Notes: generated by a model from the letters alone, not told the origin. A DNA stretch of 64,000 nt from Bin90 sp965214635 (GCA_965214635.1 OZ243964.1:1798001-1862000); one strand, 5' to 3'; counted from the stretch's first letter, positions 15,391 to 24,932 are shown. Program-made: numbers and translations.

Positions 15391-18021
15391 CTAATCTGTG
15401 CCGTTGGGGGACAGCCCATCCATGCGGATCTGGTGGGCTTGGGGCTTCGGGGTGGGCGTGTTGGGCTTAGACGGGGCGCTCTTGGGCTTGCGCGCAGGCT
15501 TCTTCGCCGCTTTGGGCTTGGCGGCGCCCTTCTTGGGTTCGGCGGCTTTTTCGCTTTCCACGAGGTCGCTGACACAGGCTATGGATGACACGGCGTCGCC
15601 GTCGGTTAGGCGGAATATGGTAACGCCGCGCGTCTTTCTGCCGATGGTGGTGGAGATTTCGGACAGGTTGGTTCGTAGCACCTGCGCCTGTTCGGACACA
15701 AGGTAAAGCTCCTTGCTGTCGTCTACGACCTCTGCCACGGCGACGCTGCCGGTCTTGCGCGGCTGTATCTTGAATGTGGCGAGGCCGTACCCGCCCCTGC
15801 CCTGCTGCCGATACTCGCTGACGGGGGTGAGCTTGCCAAACCCAAACTTGCTGATGACGAGCAGCTTGCTTTCGCTATCTTTCGGTATGACGGACATGCC
15901 GATGACGCGGTCGCCCTCCCGCAGCTTCATCCCGATGACGCCGCCGGCGTTGCGCTTACGCTTGGGCGGGTCGGTAACGGCGAAGCGGATGGACATTCCC
16001 TGCTCGGACACCATCACCACATCGTCTTCTTTATGAGCGAGACTGACGCCGGCGAGTTCTTCTTTCTTGTCTTTGTTCATGCCTATGATGATGAGGCCCG
16101 ATGGGCGGATGTTGCCGATGTCGCTGAGAGCGATGCGCTTAATCTTGCCCTTGTGCGTGCTCAGCATCAGGTAGGTTTCGTCGTGTTCCAAGTGGTCCAC
16201 GGCTATCAGTGCGCTGACGGTCTCGTCTGCGGCGAGCTGGACGACATTTACCACGGGCACGCCGCGCGTGTTGCGTGAGGTGTCAGCAGTCAGGTCGAAC
16301 ACGGTGAGGCTGAACACGCGTCCGCGGTTGGTGAAGAACAGCAGCGTGTCGTGTGTGTCGGCGACTAGTATGTGCTGCACTGGATCGTTTTCGTGGGTCT
16401 TCTTCATGCCCACAACGCCCTTGCCGCCGCGGTGCTGGGTGCGGTAGGTATCAGCGGGGATGCGCTTGATGTATCCGCCCTTGCTCAGCGTAACCACAAC
16501 CTGCTGGTGCGGCTCCAATTCGGCGCGGCTGATGTCGTGGGCGGCAAGGCTGATGTCGGTCTTGCGGTCTTCGCCGAACTTGCGGCGCAGGGCGCGCGTC
16601 TCTTTCTTGATTTCGGTATCTATCTTGCGATCGTCGGCGAGCAGTTCCTCAAGCTGGCGGATGGTGTCGAGTATCTCTGCGTAGTCCTTCTCCAAGCGGT
16701 CGCGCTCTAGCGCCGACAGGCGGCGAAGCTGCATATCCAAGATGGCGTTTGCCTGCAGCTCATCCAAGTCAAAGCGTGTCATCAGGGATTGGCGGGCGGA
16801 GGCGGTGTCGTCTGCGGCGCGGATGAGCGCGATAACCTCGTCCAAGTTGCCCACGGCGATGCGAAGGCCCGCGAGGATGTGCGCTCGCTGGCGCGCCCGT
16901 TCTAGCTGATACTCGGAGCGGCGGCGCACCACCTCGCGACGGAAGTCTATGAAGCTCTGCAAGGCTGTCTTGAGCGTGATGACGCGCGGCATCCCCTCTA
17001 CCAGCGCCAGCATGTTTGCTGAGAACGAGCTTTGCATCGGCGTCAGCTTGTACAGGTTGTTGAGCACCACCATCGGCTGTGCGCCGCGACGGAGTTCCAC
17101 CACAATGCGCATACCCTCACGGTCGGATTCGTCGCGCACCTCGCTGATGCCTTGCAGACGCTTGTCTTTGGTCAGGTTGGCTATCTTCTCCACGAGGGCG
17201 GCTTTGTTGACCTGATAGGGCAGCTCGGAGACGATAATCTGCATACGGTTGGAGCGGCGCATCGGCTCGATTTGGGCTTTGGCGCGCACGATGACCTGCC
17301 CACGCCCGGTGGAGTATGCGCTGCGGATGCCCTCCACGCCCATGATGGTGGCGCCGGTGGGAAAGTCGGGGCCGTGCACATGCTTAATCAGGTCGTCCAC
17401 GGTGGCGTTAGGGCGGTCTATGAGATGGATGATGGCGTTGCAGATTTCGGTCGGGTTGTGCGGCGGGATGTTTGTCGCCATGCCAACAGCGATGCCGGAC
17501 GCTCCGTTGATGAGCAGGTTGGGCAAGCGGGACGGCAGGACGACGGGTTCGCGCAGCGTGCCGTCGAAGTTGTCGATGAAGTCGACGGTGTCCTCCGCGA
17601 TGTTGGCGAGCATCTCTTCGGCGACGAGACGCAGGCGCGCTTCTGTGTATCGCATTGCGGCGGGCGGGTCGTTGTCGACGCTCCCGAAGTTGCCCTGCCC
17701 ATCCACGAGGGGCAGCCGCATCGTGAAGTCTTGCGCCAGCCGCACCATCGCATCGTACACCGAGTCGTTGTTGTGCGGATGATACTTGCCAAGCACCTCG
17801 CCCACCAGCCGCGCACTCTTCTTGTACGACTGGTTGGGGCGCATCCCTAGCTCGTCCATCGCGTAGAGGATGCGGCGCTGCACCGGCTTCAACCCATCGC
17901 GCACATCGGGCAGGGCGCGCGCCACGATGACGCTCATCGCATAGTCGAGATACGATGTCCGCATCTCGTCCTCAATCTGCGTGGGTTTGATGAAGCCGTA
18001 CTCGGTCTTCTGACTAGTCAT
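15391..18021 (-). CDS. gyrA: DNA gyrase subunit A
   Basis: 876 residues, full length. With GyrB it forms the ATP-dependent type II topoisomerase that introduces negative supercoils. The catalytic tyrosine is Tyr125 in AAMRYTEARL. The C-terminal domain has beta-pinwheel repeats and a GyrA box read as QHRGGKG. The last 50 residues are a Lys/Pro/Ala-rich tail unlike typical GyrA. The quinolone-determining region reads GKYHPHNNDSVYDAMVR: by ungapped alignment Escherichia coli Ser83 is aspartate here (residue 86) and Gly81-Asp82 are Asn-Asn. The start ATG follows GAGGAG. ParC is also an A-type subunit, but the presence of the GyrA box supports gyrase. Confidence 0.93.
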   Translation of the reverse strand: MTSQKTEYGFIKPTQIEDEMRTSYLDYAMSVIVARALPDVRDGLKPVQRRILYAMDELGMRPNQSYKKSARLVGEVLGKYHPHNNDSVYDAMVRLAQDFTMRLPLVDGQGNFGSVDNDPPAAMRYTEARLRLVAEEMLANIAEDTVDFIDNFDGTLREPVVLPSRLPNLLINGASGIAVGMATNIPPHNPTEICNAIIHLIDRPNATVDDLIKHVHGPDFPTGATIMGVEGIRSAYSTGRGQVIVRAKAQIEPMRRSNRMQIIVSELPYQVNKAALVEKIANLTKDKRLQGISEVRDESDREGMRIVVELRRGAQPMVVLNNLYKLTPMQSSFSANMLALVEGMPRVITLKTALQSFIDFRREVVRRRSEYQLERARQRAHILAGLRIAVGNLDEVIALIRAADDTASARQSLMTRFDLDELQANAILDMQLRRLSALERDRLEKDYAEILDTIRQLEELLADDRKIDTEIKKETRALRRKFGEDRKTDISLAAHDISRAELEPHQQVVVTLSKGGYIKRIPADTYRTQHRGGKGVVGMKKTHENDPVQHILVADTHDTLLFFTNRGRVFSLTVFDLTADTSRNTRGVPVVNVVQLAADETVSALIAVDHLEHDETYLMLSTHKGKIKRIALSDIGNIRPSGLIIIGMNKDKKEELAGVSLAHKEDDVVMVSEQGMSIRFAVTDPPKRKRNAGGVIGMKLREGDRVIGMSVIPKDSESKLLVISKFGFGKLTPVSEYRQQGRGGYGLATFKIQPRKTGSVAVAEVVDDSKELYLVSEQAQVLRTNLSEISTTIGRKTRGVTIFRLTDGDAVSSIACVSDLVESEKAAEPKKGAAKPKAAKKPARKPKSAPSKPNTPTPKPQAHQIRMDGLSPNGTD

Positions 18022-18112
18022 ATGTGCTCCTCAGCGCCCCTTGTGATGCGATTAGGAAAGTAAAAATCCCAACACTATCCTCATCCTAACTTTAATAGCA
18101 TAACTTGGTCTC

Positions 18113-18121
18113 ATTATACCA
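18113..18121 (-). promoter_or_regulatory. Likely gyrA promoter, extended -10
   Basis: On the minus strand TGGTATAAT gives a perfect TATAAT with a TG extension, about 90 bases upstream of the gyrA ATG. No good -35 hexamer is seen at 17 bases, consistent with an extended -10 promoter. Confidence 0.5.
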
Positions 18122-18258
18122 TGTGACGGCAGGTCGGTTTTGGACGGTGTTCAATGCCATACCTAGGGTCGAAGATGCGCACAAGTCCGCTCTTCAACCG
18201 CGATATAAGCGGCTTCACATGTGACAGTCCGTCGCATGGACAGAAAGACACAGAAAGG

Positions 18259-18954
18259 CTAGGCGTGGGCGTGGATGCGTTCTGCCGCGCGCTCCACGAG
18301 CGACTGGAACAGACGGTGGAAGTGCGGCGGGAGTTCCATACGGCGCTGCGGCTGGAATTGGACGCCAACGACCCAGCGATGGCTCGGGCTTTCTAGCGCC
18401 TCTATGATGCCGTCGTCTAGCGCGTATGCGGATGCAATGAGCCAAAGGGACTTTTGCGCCTCGCCTATGCCGTGTGCGTGGCGGCTGTTGACGCGCACGA
18501 ATCCCCCCGAACCCACGATGGCGGCGAGCTTGCTTCCCGGCGCAATGTATATCTGATGGCGCACGGACGCATCGGCGTTGTTGGTTGGGCTTGAAGCGTG
18601 CGTTGGCGTGGGCTTGGGTGGCTTGCCGCCGAGCGCAGTGTTCAGGGCGTGCATCCCGTCTCCGACGGCGTACATCGGCATGTCAGTGTCAAGGGCGGCG
18701 CGGATTAGGGCGAACAGAGCGGGGGCGTCTGCGTCGGAACACCGCACATTGTCGCAGATGACCAACGCATCCACCAAGCGTAAGACATGCTCCGGGGGCA
18801 AGCCGTCTGCGGTGCGGATATGCCAGACCTTGCCACCGCATTGCGCTATCGCGGCAGCGCATAGGCTGGCATCGTCAGACGCCGACGCAAGCAAGCCGAG
18901 CGTGGGCACGACAGGCGCAGTGTCGGCGTGAGCAGGTTGGGTGGCTTCGCTCAT
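18259..18954 (-). CDS. Class I glutamine amidotransferase-like protein, catalytic residues lost
   Basis: 231 residues resembling the C26 / gamma-glutamyl-GABA hydrolase group: GMHALNTALGG near 100-110 and VNSRHAHGI near 155-163. The nucleophile position in the usual ICRGM motif is glycine (Gly98), and the usual GVQWHPE reads GVQFQPQ, so both the catalytic His and Glu are glutamine. It therefore cannot be a normal amidohydrolase and may be a binding or scaffold protein, or a decaying gene. Its ATG overlaps the stop of the upstream crotonase gene as ATGA, so the two are translationally coupled. Confidence 0.65.
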   Translation of the reverse strand: MSEATQPAHADTAPVVPTLGLLASASDDASLCAAAIAQCGGKVWHIRTADGLPPEHVLRLVDALVICDNVRCSDADAPALFALIRAALDTDMPMYAVGDGMHALNTALGGKPPKPTPTHASSPTNNADASVRHQIYIAPGSKLAAIVGSGGFVRVNSRHAHGIGEAQKSLWLIASAYALDDGIIEALESPSHRWVVGVQFQPQRRMELPPHFHRLFQSLVERAAERIHAHA

Positions 18955-19766
18955 GCGCCCGTTCGGTGGAACTTGGGTTGGCGGCGCTCGCGAAATGCGG
19001 TCAGCGCCTCCCTGTGTGCGTCGGTAAAGCGGGCGGCGTGCAGCGTCTCCGACTCACGGCGCAGCGTCCACGCCATGTCGCGCTCCATGTAGTTCTCGTG
19101 GATGAGCCGCTTGACCTTTTCCAGATGCCACTGCGGGTTATCGGCAATCTCCGCAGCGAGGGAGACGGCTTCATCCAGCATCGTCTCCGGCGGGTGAATG
19201 TGGTTCAGCAGCCCTACGGCGTGTGCGTCTTGCGCCATAACGAACTTGCCGGTGAGCATATACTCCAGCGCGCGCCCAAGCCCGACGAGGTGCACGAGGT
19301 AGTGCGTGCTGCCGTACTCAGGCGTTAACCCGATGCGAAGGAAGCGGAAGGATATGCGGGCGTCCGATGCGGCGACTCGCACATCGCAGGGCAGCGTCAG
19401 CGTGATGCCAAGCCCGACGGCAATGCCGTTTAGCGCGCATACGATGGGCTTAGAGCGGCGGACGAGTTCCACCCACGCAAGGTCGTTGGGGATTGCAGGG
19501 CGCTGCGGTGCGCCATCCTCGCTAGGTGCGCCGGACAAGACCTGCTCGAAGCCGCCCACATCGGCGCCGGCTGAGAACGCCCGCCCAGCGCCCGTGATGA
19601 CGATAGCGCCGATGCCGTCATCCGCGTTCCACGCTTGCACTTGGGCGTGCAACTCGCTCTGCATCGTCCCCGTGATGGCGTTCAGCTTATCTGGGCGGTT
19701 CAGCGTGATTATGCCCACGCGCCCGCGCGTTTCGGTGAGAATTTGCTTGGTGGTCTTGGTGGTCAT
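18951..19766 (-). CDS. Enoyl-CoA hydratase/isomerase family protein
   Basis: 271 residues of the crotonase superfamily. The oxyanion-hole segments are AFSAGADVGGF (about residues 63-73) and NGIAVGLGITL (about 112-122), and a glutamate in GLTPEYGS sits where the second catalytic Glu of hydratases is found. Substrate cannot be read from sequence; hydration or isomerisation of an acyl-CoA in fatty or branched acid breakdown is likely. It is the first gene of a two-gene unit with the amidotransferase-like gene. Confidence 0.8.
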   Translation of the reverse strand: MTTKTTKQILTETRGRVGIITLNRPDKLNAITGTMQSELHAQVQAWNADDGIGAIVITGAGRAFSAGADVGGFEQVLSGAPSEDGAPQRPAIPNDLAWVELVRRSKPIVCALNGIAVGLGITLTLPCDVRVAASDARISFRFLRIGLTPEYGSTHYLVHLVGLGRALEYMLTGKFVMAQDAHAVGLLNHIHPPETMLDEAVSLAAEIADNPQWHLEKVKRLIHENYMERDMAWTLRRESETLHAARFTDAHREALTAFRERRQPKFHRTGA

Positions 19767-20127
19767 AAAGCAATCAAGAGTTCAGGCTATTGGCTTTTCA
19801 GTCGGTAGGTGTTAGATTTCCCATTCTTTCTAGAATGCCCCTATTCTACCGTCATGTCGCCTAAAATGGAAACACCATCCTCCCATTAGTCCAATCCGTT
19901 AGGTTGAAGTGCCCCTCCATCCTCGAAATGCATCGCCAAGAAAGCCATCGCAAACGCTGCGGAAAGCGGTTATGCTGAACCTAGTTTCAACTTTTCTTAT
20001 CGCGACCCTCTAGTTCTTGCATATGGGGCAAATTAAGAATTAGAATTGCAGCATCATAGCATTTTGCCTCTTTATTAGAGTTGGGCAGAAAAGGGCTTCT
20101 ATTTCCGGCAGGCGCGGGCGTACAAGA
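19767..20127. other. Intergenic region between divergent crotonase and cbiD
   Basis: AT-richer sequence of 361 bases separating divergent transcription units. I see no gene, no tRNA and no recognisable cobalamin riboswitch core in front of cbiD. On the minus strand TGCTATGAT near 20050 could be an extended -10 element for the crotonase operon, with low certainty. Confidence 0.4.
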
Positions 20128-21378
20128 ATGACAACAAGGCATGAGAGCGATTACAGCCGTCCGACGGTGAGGCGGCGCGGGATGAGGACAGGCTACACGA
20201 CCGGGGCATGTGCCGCCGCCGCTGCGAAAGCCGCCACCATTGCGCTGCTCAGCGGCGCGCCTGTGCGCGAGGTTACCATTCGCCTGCCCATAGGCAGCGA
20301 CGCCACTTTCGCCCTGAACTGCTGCGAACTTGCGACGGACGATGTGATTCGAGGCGATGGACGCCTTGCATCGGGCGACACCACCGCATCAGCCGCATTC
20401 TGCTCTGTCATCAAAGACGGCGGGGACGACCCGGATGTAACATCGGGCGCTGAGATATGCGCGAGGGTGTGGGTTGCCGACGACACCGCCTATACCGACG
20501 ACGGGCATGCGGCGGCTGTAACGCTACTAGGCGGCGCAGGCGTGGGCACCGTTACCAAGCCGGGGACGGGCATAGATGTGGGCGCGCCGTCCATAACGCG
20601 CGTGCCGCGCCGCCTGATAGAGCGGTCTGTACTGGAAGCGGCGGAAAGCTTTGGCAGCGATGCGTCTTTTTTCTTCGTGGAAATATCCGTGCCCGGCGGC
20701 GAGGAAATCGCGCTCAAAACCGACAATCCGCGGCTCGGCATCGTCGGCGGCATATCCATACTAGGCACTACGGGCGTAGTGCAGCCGTTCTCCACAGCCG
20801 CATGGCGCGCAAGCGTCAATGTTAGCATCGATGTCGCTGCCGCAAACGCCCTAGACCACATGGTCATCACCACCGGCACCCAGTCCGAGCTGTTCGCCAA
20901 GCGATGGCTGCATCTGACGGATATGGCGTTCGTGAACGCAGGCATATTCACCGGCGCAAGTCTCAAACGCTGCGTGCAGCGCGGCATCGGGCGCGCAACG
21001 CTGGTCGGAATGGTCGGCAAGTTCTCCAAAATCGCAATGGGCAAGTTCGTTACGCATGTCGCAGGGAACAAGGTCGACCCGGTGTTCTTGGCGGCGCTTG
21101 CGGCAGAGTGTGGGGTGTCCGAGTCCGTTCAGGCGCAGATGCGGGACGCCACAAGCGGACGCCACTTCCAAGAGATTGCGCTGGAACACAGCGCAATGGC
21201 GGTGTTCGACCTGATTTGCGAGCGCGTGTGCGATGCGGCGCAGGCGTATCTCGATGACAGGGCGGCGAGTATCGTGGTGGACGCCATCTGCTTCGACTTC
21301 GAGGGCGGCATACTCGGCAAGGCGACCACATCCCCGCAGCCCATACCGCTTACGGATGCGGCGGCGTCTGATGAGTAG
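20128..21378 (+). CDS. cbiD: Cobalt-precorrin-5B C(1)-methyltransferase
   Basis: 416 residues. CbiD methylates C1 of cobalt-precorrin-5B in the anaerobic corrin route using S-adenosylmethionine. The signature MRTGYTTGACAAAAAKAA is at about 19-36, and GGISILGTTGVVQPFS and GTQSE-type motifs follow. It is slightly longer than typical members (about 370 residues). It is first in a run with cbiT, cobI/cbiL, cbiF and cbiG, and its stop overlaps the cbiT start by eight bases. Confidence 0.92.
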   Translation: MTTRHESDYSRPTVRRRGMRTGYTTGACAAAAAKAATIALLSGAPVREVTIRLPIGSDATFALNCCELATDDVIRGDGRLASGDTTASAAFCSVIKDGGDDPDVTSGAEICARVWVADDTAYTDDGHAAAVTLLGGAGVGTVTKPGTGIDVGAPSITRVPRRLIERSVLEAAESFGSDASFFFVEISVPGGEEIALKTDNPRLGIVGGISILGTTGVVQPFSTAAWRASVNVSIDVAAANALDHMVITTGTQSELFAKRWLHLTDMAFVNAGIFTGASLKRCVQRGIGRATLVGMVGKFSKIAMGKFVTHVAGNKVDPVFLAALAAECGVSESVQAQMRDATSGRHFQEIALEHSAMAVFDLICERVCDAAQAYLDDRAASIVVDAICFDFEGGILGKATTSPQPIPLTDAAASDE

Positions 21379-22021
21379 CGGACGGCTTGGCTGTGATACA
21401 CAATCTACCGCCACCTCTGGTAGTGTTGCAGCCGGCCGGCCTCTCGGTTTGCCAGACGACGCCTTCGCGCAGAGGATGCCGATTCACGGGTTGATAACCA
21501 AGTCGGAGGTGCGCGCCGTCAGCCTGTACAAGCTCGGTCTGAGGCGAAACAGCGTGGTGTGGGACATCGGCGCAGGCAGCGGCTCTGTGGCACTCGAGGC
21601 AGCGGTGATAGCGTGCGATGCGCGCGTGTACGCTGTAGAGCGCAACCCGGAGTGTCTGCGAATGCTGCGCGAGAACATCCGCAAGCTTGGGCCTGCCAAT
21701 GTGGTGGTGGTAGAGGGCGAAGCCCCTGCGGCGGTGGATGGGCTTCCCGCACCGGACTGCGTGTTCATCGGTGGCAGCGGTGGCAAATTGGCGGCAATCA
21801 TCGATTGCGTTGCCGATAGGCTGCGGACGGGCGGGCGCATAGTGGCAAACTTTGCGGCGATGGAGCGCGCTCTGCAAGCGCACGCAAATCTCATTGCGCT
21901 GGGCTTCGACGCCGACATCACCATAATAAGCGCCGCTCGCAGCAAGCCGCTGCCCGATGGCAGCCTGCGACTTGCGGCGCAGAACCCTGTGTTCATCGTA
22001 GCCGCTCAACGCCCCGTCTAG
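21371..22021 (+). CDS. cbiT: Cobalt-precorrin-6B C15-methyltransferase (decarboxylating)
   Basis: 216 residues from the ATG overlapping cbiD. The segment LGLPDDAFAQRMPIHGLITK followed by SEVRAV is the CbiT N-terminal signature, and WDIGAGSGSVALEA (about 65-78) is the SAM-binding motif I. CbiT methylates C15 and decarboxylates the acetate side chain at C12. In many genomes it is fused or adjacent to CbiE (C5 methylation); no CbiE is seen in this window. Confidence 0.9.
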   Translation: MSSGRLGCDTQSTATSGSVAAGRPLGLPDDAFAQRMPIHGLITKSEVRAVSLYKLGLRRNSVVWDIGAGSGSVALEAAVIACDARVYAVERNPECLRMLRENIRKLGPANVVVVEGEAPAAVDGLPAPDCVFIGGSGGKLAAIIDCVADRLRTGGRIVANFAAMERALQAHANLIALGFDADITIISAARSKPLPDGSLRLAAQNPVFIVAAQRPV

Positions 22022-22151
22022 CACACCCTTGCGGCGCAAGTTCATCAGAGCGCCCTGCGTGATAGTCATATAGCCATTAATGGCGGATTGCTCAGAACCT
22101 AATCTCCGACAAGGGAACATTCCGGCTCGCACACTGATATACTGATACCTG

Positions 22152-22865
22152 ATGACATATAACTCACTGGGATGCTTGTATGGGGTCGGTGTAGGGCCGG
22201 GTGACCCGGAGCTGCTGACGCTGAAGGCGGTGCGTGTACTGCGCGTTGCGCCGGTGGTGTTTGCGCCACAGGCAGAAGGCAGCGCAGACAGCCTCTCGCT
22301 CAGTGTGGCGCGCCAGTACATCGACACCGAGCGTCAACGGCTGATTTACGCATCCTTCGTTATGGGCGGGACATCGGACGGCGTGTGGGCAGACGCAGCC
22401 GAGCGCATTGTGGCGCATCTGCTTTGCGGTCGGGATGTGGCGTTCCTGACGCAGGGCGACCCGCTGCTGTACGGCTCGTTCATGTATGTGATGGAGAAGG
22501 TTCAAGCGGCACATCCACACCTGCCCGTAGAGGTGATCCCCGGCGTAACATCCATCACGGCGGTGGCGGCGCGTGCCACATTGCCGCTCGTGTCGCACGG
22601 CGAACGGCTGGCGGTGCTGCCCGCTATGTATGGCATTGACGACCTACGCGCCGTGCTCGCCGAATACGACACTGTGGTGCTGATGAAGGTCAATGCACGC
22701 ACACTCGCAGCCGTTTCCGAGCTGGAAGCCGCAGGCGAACTGCGCCGATGCGTCTTTGCGCGCCGCGCCACCACACCGCAGGAACAGCTTGCGTTCAGCC
22801 TGAAGAGCATCGCACCTGACGACGCCGACTACTTCTCGATGCTAATTCTAAGCGGCAAGAGATGA
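22152..22865 (+). CDS. cbiL: Precorrin-2 / cobalt-factor II C20-methyltransferase
   Basis: 237 residues of the tetrapyrrole methylase fold. YGVGVGPGDPELLTLKAVR (about 10-28) is the N-terminal glycine-rich motif, FLTQGDPLLYGSF (about 98-110) is the SAM-site loop, and EVIPGVTSITAVAA follows. These match the CobI/CbiL group that puts the C20 methyl on precorrin-2 or its cobalt form. Given cbiD, cbiT and cbiG beside it, the cobalt-dependent name is preferred. A TATACT at 22138 lies only about 14 bases before the ATG, so a near-leaderless transcript is possible. Confidence 0.9.
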   Translation: MTYNSLGCLYGVGVGPGDPELLTLKAVRVLRVAPVVFAPQAEGSADSLSLSVARQYIDTERQRLIYASFVMGGTSDGVWADAAERIVAHLLCGRDVAFLTQGDPLLYGSFMYVMEKVQAAHPHLPVEVIPGVTSITAVAARATLPLVSHGERLAVLPAMYGIDDLRAVLAEYDTVVLMKVNARTLAAVSELEAAGELRRCVFARRATTPQEQLAFSLKSIAPDDADYFSMLILSGKR

Positions 22866-22981
22866 TCCGAGCGGGCTGTCGATAGGCGGTCGGCTCTATG
22901 ACATTTGGGCATCGAGCGCTGATATGAACGAATTGGTCGCAGTGATTTAAGCGATTTACTAGACGGACGAATGAACAGCAG

Positions 22982-23833
22982 ATGAATAGCAAGGGTGTAC
23001 TGATGGCTGGGAAAGTGTATTTCATCGGGGGAGGGCCGGGCGACCCGGAGCTGCTGACGCTAAAGGCGAAGCGCATCATAGACGCCGCCGACCTCATCAT
23101 CTACGCCGATTCGCTGGTGCATCCGGCGGTGTGTGACGGAGCGAAGCCGAGTGCGCGCATCATAGGCAGCAAGACGCTCACTTTGGGCGAGATTACGGCG
23201 CTGATGATAGCCGCCGCCGCCGATGGCGAGACGGTGGCGCGCATCCAAAGCGGCGACCCGTCCATATACGGCGCTGTGCTGGAGCAGATGCGCCTGCTGG
23301 AAGCCGCAGGCGTGGAGTACGAAATCGTGCCCGGCGTGAGCGCCGCATTCGCCGCCGCCGCCGTTCTGAAGACCGAGTTCACCGTGCCGGATGTGTCGCA
23401 GACCGTGGTGTTCACGCGCTTGGAGGGACGCGTTCCGATGCCGTCGGGCGAAAAGCTGCGCGACCTTGCGGCGCACGGCTGCACACTGGTGCTGTTCCTC
23501 AGCATCACGCGCATAAACGGCGTAGTGCGCGAACTCATGGCGGGCGGATACGGCGCGGACACGCCCGTAGCGGTCGTTTATCGCGTGGGTTGGGAGGACG
23601 AACAGGTGATACGCGGCACTCTTGCGGACATTGCGCCTAAGGTGAAGCGCGCGGGCATCACATTGCAAGCGCTCGTGCTGGTGGGAGCGGCGTTCGCCCC
23701 CGACATACGCCGTCCCGCCGAACCCGCCGCCGCCGCATCCTCACACCTGTACTCGGCAGACTACACGCATCTGTACAGGCGCGCATCTGCCCCCGTCGAC
23801 GCGGCGTGCGCTCCCACGAATGGCGATGGCTGA
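22982..23833 (+). CDS. cbiF: Precorrin-4 / cobalt-precorrin-4 C11-methyltransferase
   Basis: 283 residues of the tetrapyrrole methylase fold with KVYFIGGGPGDPELLTLKAK (about 11-30), the DSLVHP motif, RIQSGDPSIYGA and EIVPGVSAAFAAAA, which together fit CbiF/CobM. The ATG at 23003 (before AGKVYF) follows AAGGGTGTA and may be the true start. The C-terminal 35 residues beyond the domain are low-complexity. The stop overlaps the start of cbiG by 8-14 bases. Confidence 0.92.
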   Translation: MNSKGVLMAGKVYFIGGGPGDPELLTLKAKRIIDAADLIIYADSLVHPAVCDGAKPSARIIGSKTLTLGEITALMIAAAADGETVARIQSGDPSIYGAVLEQMRLLEAAGVEYEIVPGVSAAFAAAAVLKTEFTVPDVSQTVVFTRLEGRVPMPSGEKLRDLAAHGCTLVLFLSITRINGVVRELMAGGYGADTPVAVVYRVGWEDEQVIRGTLADIAPKVKRAGITLQALVLVGAAFAPDIRRPAEPAAAASSHLYSADYTHLYRRASAPVDAACAPTNGDG

Positions 23834-24932
23834 GCCTGCTGCGAATAGCGCCGCCATCGTCGCCATATCTCGGCGAGGCGCAGGGTTGGCTGTTCGCCTG
23901 CGTGATGCGCTGGGCGCTGATGCCGACCTGCACATAGATCGACGATTCGCCGTGGGGATTGACGATGTGATGCCGTTCGACCTGCCCGTGCGTCCGCTGG
24001 TGGCGCGCCTGTTTGCGGAGCGGCGGCGGCTTGTGCTGGTGATGCCGGTGGGCGCTGCTGTGCGCCTGCTTGCGCCCCTCATCGGCGATAAGCGCACAGA
24101 CCCGGCGGTGGTGTGCATCGACGACGCTGGGCGGTTTGCCATCAGCCTGCTGTCCGGGCATATCGGGGGCGCAGATGCCTTCGCCGCACAGATAGCCGCC
24201 GCCATCGATGCCACACCGGTGGTTACATCTGCCGCACACGCGCTTGGAACGCTCGCCGTGGATGTGCTGGGCAGCGAGTTCGGCTGGCAAATAGAGGCGT
24301 GCAAGGCAGATATTACCCGCGCAAGCGCCGCCGTAATCAACGGCGAGCCTGTCGGCATTTTCCAAGACGCCGGCGAGCGCAACTGGCTGGACACTCACGG
24401 CTGGGAACTAGCGCCGAACATCCACATATGCGAAGCGGCAGACGATCTGGCGGCGTTCCCGACGGCGCTGATGATAACCGACCGCGCAGACGCCGCATCT
24501 GTCATTGGCGCATCAGACGGGCAAACGCTGGTGATATACAGACCGAGCAGCCTCATGGTTGGCGTGGGCTGTCGGCGCGGGGTGTCTGCGAACGAAGTGG
24601 ATGCGCTGCTGCGGGACACGCTTGCGGCGCACAACCTGTCTGCGGCAAGCGTGCTCTGCGTTGCTACTGCCGAGCTGAAGCGGGATGAACCGGCGCTGCA
24701 GCTGCTTGCGGAGAGACTGGGTGTCCCTATGCGCTGCTACGATGCGGCTGCGCTGAATGCTGCGCCCATTCCCTCAGGGCCGTCGGCGTCGCTGCGGTTG
24801 CTGGGCATCGCCGGCGTGTGCGAACCGGCTGCGCTGCTCGCCGCCGCAGATGAGGGCGGCGGTGTGCTAGTCGTGCCAAAGGTGAAGTCCGCTGCCGCCA
24901 CGCTTGCGGTCGCCCGATTAGCGTTCAATTGA
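23820..24932 (+). CDS. cbiG: Cobalt-precorrin-5A hydrolase
   Basis: 370 residues. CbiG opens the delta-lactone of cobalt-precorrin-5A and releases acetaldehyde, a step found only in the early-cobalt-insertion route. The N-terminal domain has LVLVMPVGAAVRLLAPLIGD and SLLSGHIGGADAFA, and the C-terminal CbiG domain begins near SLMVGVGCRRGVSANEV (about 240) and ends in VVPKVKSAAATLAVAR. The start overlaps cbiF; a second ATG six bases further (23826) is equally possible. Confidence 0.92.
   Translation: MAMAEPAANSAAIVAISRRGAGLAVRLRDALGADADLHIDRRFAVGIDDVMPFDLPVRPLVARLFAERRRLVLVMPVGAAVRLLAPLIGDKRTDPAVVCIDDAGRFAISLLSGHIGGADAFAAQIAAAIDATPVVTSAAHALGTLAVDVLGSEFGWQIEACKADITRASAAVINGEPVGIFQDAGERNWLDTHGWELAPNIHICEAADDLAAFPTALMITDRADAASVIGASDGQTLVIYRPSSLMVGVGCRRGVSANEVDALLRDTLAAHNLSAASVLCVATAELKRDEPALQLLAERLGVPMRCYDAAALNAAPIPSGPSASLRLLGIAGVCEPAALLAAADEGGGVLVVPKVKSAAATLAVARLAFN

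Noticed and set aside
19767..20127. Cobalamin riboswitch in front of cbiD
   Set aside because: I looked for the conserved B12-box core and long-range pairing and did not see them; the region is AT-rich with no GCCACTG-like core.
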